Assembly (NCBI GenBank): GCA_029931995.1
Contig: JAOZQX010000072.1
Coordinates: 1 to 6,724, forward strand
DNA: 6,724 nucleotides
Direction: 5' to 3'
From: Bacteroidales bacterium
GTDB lineage: Bacteria > Bacteroidota > Bacteroidia > Bacteroidales > GCA-2711565
Position numbers and translations under genes: made by a program. Positions 5,077-6,724 of this stretch are shown here, one piece after another; the first letter of the stretch is position 1, and each line of letters begins with the position of its first letter. The notes under the pieces were generated by a model. That model had not been told where the DNA came from. It saw nothing but the letters and a program-made list of their open reading frames with translations, and made no database searches.

Positions 5077-5595
5077 TTAAATCCAGTTCTTTCTAAAGAA
5101 ATAAGCTGCAATAAATGCAGTTCCAAAAATGCTCATCATTGAGATAAAACCTGCAGTAGATAATGAAGCCATTCCACTTAATGCAGCTCCACTAGTACAG
5201 CCCCTGCCTAATTGTGAACCAATCCCAAAGAGCAATCCACCCAATAACGCAAAAACCAACCGACGACGCGAAGTAATTTTTGGAGAATGTTCTACTTTAA
5301 GTTTTAAACGTCCGGCTAAAGAACCTGAAAGAAAGGCTCCAGCTATAACTCCTAAAACTTCAAATACCAGCCAATTATTCATTGGATGTTCGTCATCACT
5401 TAGAAAACGACTCATATAGGTTGATTCTTCTGTGTGTTCTGGAGCAATTGAATGCATAGCAGTTACTACCGTATTTTTTACTGCACCACTAGCACCTAAG
5501 CCACGTCCTGTAATATAAAAGGTCAGAAGCATTAAAAGACCTACCATGACTCCTCCAAAATAAGGATTGAAATATTTTTTACTACGATCTGTCAT
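5077..5595 (-). CDS. YeeE/YedE family sulfur-compound transporter, N-terminal-type half
   Basis: The 172-residue membrane protein has about four hydrophobic segments (near 13-30, 75-95, 112-129, 146-166). It opens with the family's N-P-Y-F-G-G and T-F-Y-I-T-G-R-G-L-G-A-S-G (10-37), and carries the signature G-S-Q-L-G-R-G-C133-T-S-G. C133 is its only cysteine and corresponds to a pore cysteine in the family. A polar loop of about 40 residues (39-74) follows the first segment and probably lies outside the membrane. It sits 19 bases after nrfD and 32 bases before the second half, so the two are probably co-made and assemble as one transporter. No TusA-type partner gene (the usual companion) is visible in this unit; the anchored rhodanese-like proteins may take that place. 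Start: ATG at the complement of 5593-5595. Confidence 0.5.
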   Translation of the reverse strand: MTDRSKKYFNPYFGGVMVGLLMLLTFYITGRGLGASGAVKNTVVTAMHSIAPEHTEESTYMSRFLSDDEHPMNNWLVFEVLGVIAGAFLSGSLAGRLKLKVEHSPKITSRRRLVFALLGGLLFGIGSQLGRGCTSGAALSGMASLSTAGFISMMSIFGTAFIAAYFFRKNWI

Positions 5596-5614
5596 AATTA
5601 TTATTTTTCTCTAA

Positions 5615-6556
5615 TTAATAAAGGTAACGAGTAATTTGCCCTGCCTCAACCATGATAAAACGGAACATCAATCCACCAAACAAGATCAAAACTGCAGGAA
5701 TAGCCACAGGAATTTTATATCCTCTTAATTCTAAGATCTCTAATATCGCTGGGAAAACAAGTCCTAAAATCACTACAAAAGCCCAAAACGAAACAGTAAA
5801 TTGTCCACCAAGGAATAATTCAGCTGCCTGAATTTGCACAGCAGAGCTTGCCATAAATCCCATGAAAAGATGGACGATAAAGAATAGTTCAACTCCAATA
5901 AGAATCAAATCAATTTTACTCATTAAAGTTCTTTCAAAATGGTCTTTCGACATCCACATAATGGCTGCGGCACCTGTTGACATACCAGAAACTAAAAATA
6001 GTGGCCCTAAGATGGAAGTATTCCATAATGGACGAGCATTAAAAGCCGAAAGCAAAATACCTGTATAAATTCCTAAAATCACCGATAAAATTAATAATAC
6101 CCAAGCCATTGGCTTACGATATTCAATAGCCAATTTCTCAAATTTCTTAAGAATCTCGAATTTCCAATCCCAATTAGGAATCAACTCTTTTATATAAGTA
6201 GCTACCCAAACCATCGATAATGGAGTAATCAGCATTAATACCCATGCTCCCCACGACATCGGTGATTCGATGCGAAAGGTGGTATATAATCGCCAGAAAT
6301 ACAATTGATGTTTCAAGTCAAGAAACAAGAAAAATAAGCCTAAAATCAGTGCAACAGGCACTAAAAAAGTTGCCCATTTTACGGTTGTTGGCATTTCTTT
6401 TTCTTTACCTAAGATGGTATATAAAGCTGCGAAGAACATAATTCCGGCTGCTAAACCTCCCAGAAAAAGATAGACTGGAATTTGCCAATGCCAAATATGT
6501 AAATAAGGATCAATATTGGGGATATTCCTACCGCTAACAAAAATTTCTTCTTTCAT
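5615..6556 (-). CDS. nrfD: NrfD/PsrC family quinone-reactive membrane subunit
   Basis: The 313-residue integral membrane protein has eight predicted helices (near 24-48, 61-80, 103-121, 148-170, 181-201, 213-235, 255-274, 283-302) and no cysteine. Family landmarks are Y-L-F-L-G-G-L-A-A-G (29-38), R-I-E-S-P-M-S-W-G-A-W (95-105), Y-T-G-I-L-L-S-A-F-N-A-R-P-L-W (164-178) and the G-M-S-T-G-A-A-A stretch (191-198). Such subunits bind quinol in the membrane and pass electrons to or from an iron-sulfur subunit and a molybdopterin enzyme, as in polysulfide, thiosulfate or tetrathionate reductases. It follows the iron-sulfur subunit gene by 18 bases. The neighbouring sulfur genes favour a polysulfide-reductase-like or sulfur-oxidising complex. 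Direction of electron flow and exact substrate cannot be read from this subunit. Heme ligands are not expected in PsrC and none are evident. Confidence 0.5.
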   Translation of the reverse strand: MKEEIFVSGRNIPNIDPYLHIWHWQIPVYLFLGGLAAGIMFFAALYTILGKEKEMPTTVKWATFLVPVALILGLFFLFLDLKHQLYFWRLYTTFRIESPMSWGAWVLMLITPLSMVWVATYIKELIPNWDWKFEILKKFEKLAIEYRKPMAWVLLILSVILGIYTGILLSAFNARPLWNTSILGPLFLVSGMSTGAAAIMWMSKDHFERTLMSKIDLILIGVELFFIVHLFMGFMASSAVQIQAAELFLGGQFTVSFWAFVVILGLVFPAILEILELRGYKIPVAIPAVLILFGGLMFRFIMVEAGQITRYLY

Positions 6557-6574
6557 GTGTATATAATTAGTTTT

Positions 6575-6724
6575 TTAAGTCAAATAAAAAATTTGAGGTT
6601 TTGTACCAGCTTCAGGTGCCAATGTTTTATATTTTCTGTTTCTTAATGCTTTAGAAACATCACTTGAAGGATCATCTAAATCGCCAAAATACATACAGTT
6701 TGTTGGACAAACTGAAACACAAGC
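6575..6724 (-). CDS. PsrB-type 4Fe-4S electron-transfer subunit, C-terminal part only
   Basis: Only the last 49 residues are in the window; the frame is open to the right edge. It begins A-C-V-S-V-C-P-T-N-C, the end of a ferredoxin cluster motif (C-x-x-x-C-P), and continues Y-F-G-D-L-D-D-P-S-S-D-V-S, a stretch typical of the C-terminal end of PsrB/TtrB/DmsB-type subunits. It then ends T-L-A-P-E-A-G-T-K-P-Q-I-F-Y-L-T before the stop at the complement of 6575-6577. Cys in the third visible position is followed by Met-Tyr, where many relatives have Ala-Ile. These proteins carry four [4Fe-4S] clusters and link the membrane NrfD/PsrC subunit to a molybdopterin catalytic subunit. The nrfD start lies 18 bases after its stop, so the two are surely co-transcribed. 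Whether it is specific for polysulfide, thiosulfate or sulfite cannot be told from this fragment. Confidence 0.5.
   Translation of the reverse strand, partial: ACVSVCPTNCMYFGDLDDPSSDVSKALRNRKYKTLAPEAGTKPQIFYLT

Noticed and set aside
5129..5419. Plus-strand open frame of 96 codons inside the first yeeE half
   Set aside because: It is the antisense shadow of a well-supported membrane protein gene and has no recognisable domain. The other plus-strand frames inside minus-strand genes (625-855, 1347-1559, 4599-4787, 5862-6068, 6244-6441) are rejected for the same reason.

Overview
The window looks like part of an AT-rich Bacteroidota (Bacteroidetes) chromosome. The evidence is the low G+C content, the lack of strong Shine-Dalgarno sequences before most genes, a Bacteroidota-type promoter (TTG, 20 bases, TAnnTTTG) before the sulfide:quinone oxidoreductase gene, and the style of the proteins. 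The species cannot be named from the sequence alone. Almost everything here concerns sulfur redox chemistry.

Layout. Positions 1-2186 (minus strand) hold a sulfide-oxidation unit in the order sqr, DUF1641 gene, dsrC-like gene; the dsrC-like gene runs off the left edge. Positions 2187-2462 are a divergent control region with a promoter for sqr, a perfect 14-base FNR-like palindrome and a GC-rich imperfect palindrome. Positions 2463-3158 (plus strand) encode a Crp/Fnr-family regulator. Positions 3163-6724 (minus strand) hold a second tightly packed unit. In transcription order it is: the end of a PsrB-type iron-sulfur subunit (cut by the right edge), an NrfD/PsrC quinone-reactive membrane subunit, two half-size YeeE/YedE sulfur-transport proteins, and two membrane-anchored rhodanese-like proteins. 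A molybdopterin catalytic subunit (PsrA-like) is expected just beyond the right edge but is not seen.

How the genes may work together (inference). SQR oxidises sulfide to sulfane sulfur or polysulfide and feeds the quinone pool, with DUF1641 and the DsrC-like protein as partner and sulfur carrier. The PsrBC-type module would exchange electrons between quinone and a sulfur compound at the outer face of the membrane. The split YeeE/YedE pair would move a sulfur species across the membrane. The two anchored rhodanese-like proteins would be extracytoplasmic sulfur carriers.

The most striking observation is in those last two proteins. Both have lost the catalytic cysteine of the rhodanese loop (Gly in one, Phe in the other), and both end in the same basic tail, RKKKK-x-V-x-x-Gly-Gly-Cys, with cysteine as the very last residue. 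This suggests a possibly undescribed class of sulfur carrier. The rhodanese fold would act as a scaffold, and the sulfur would ride on a flexible C-terminal Cys arm, by analogy with SoxY and DsrC.
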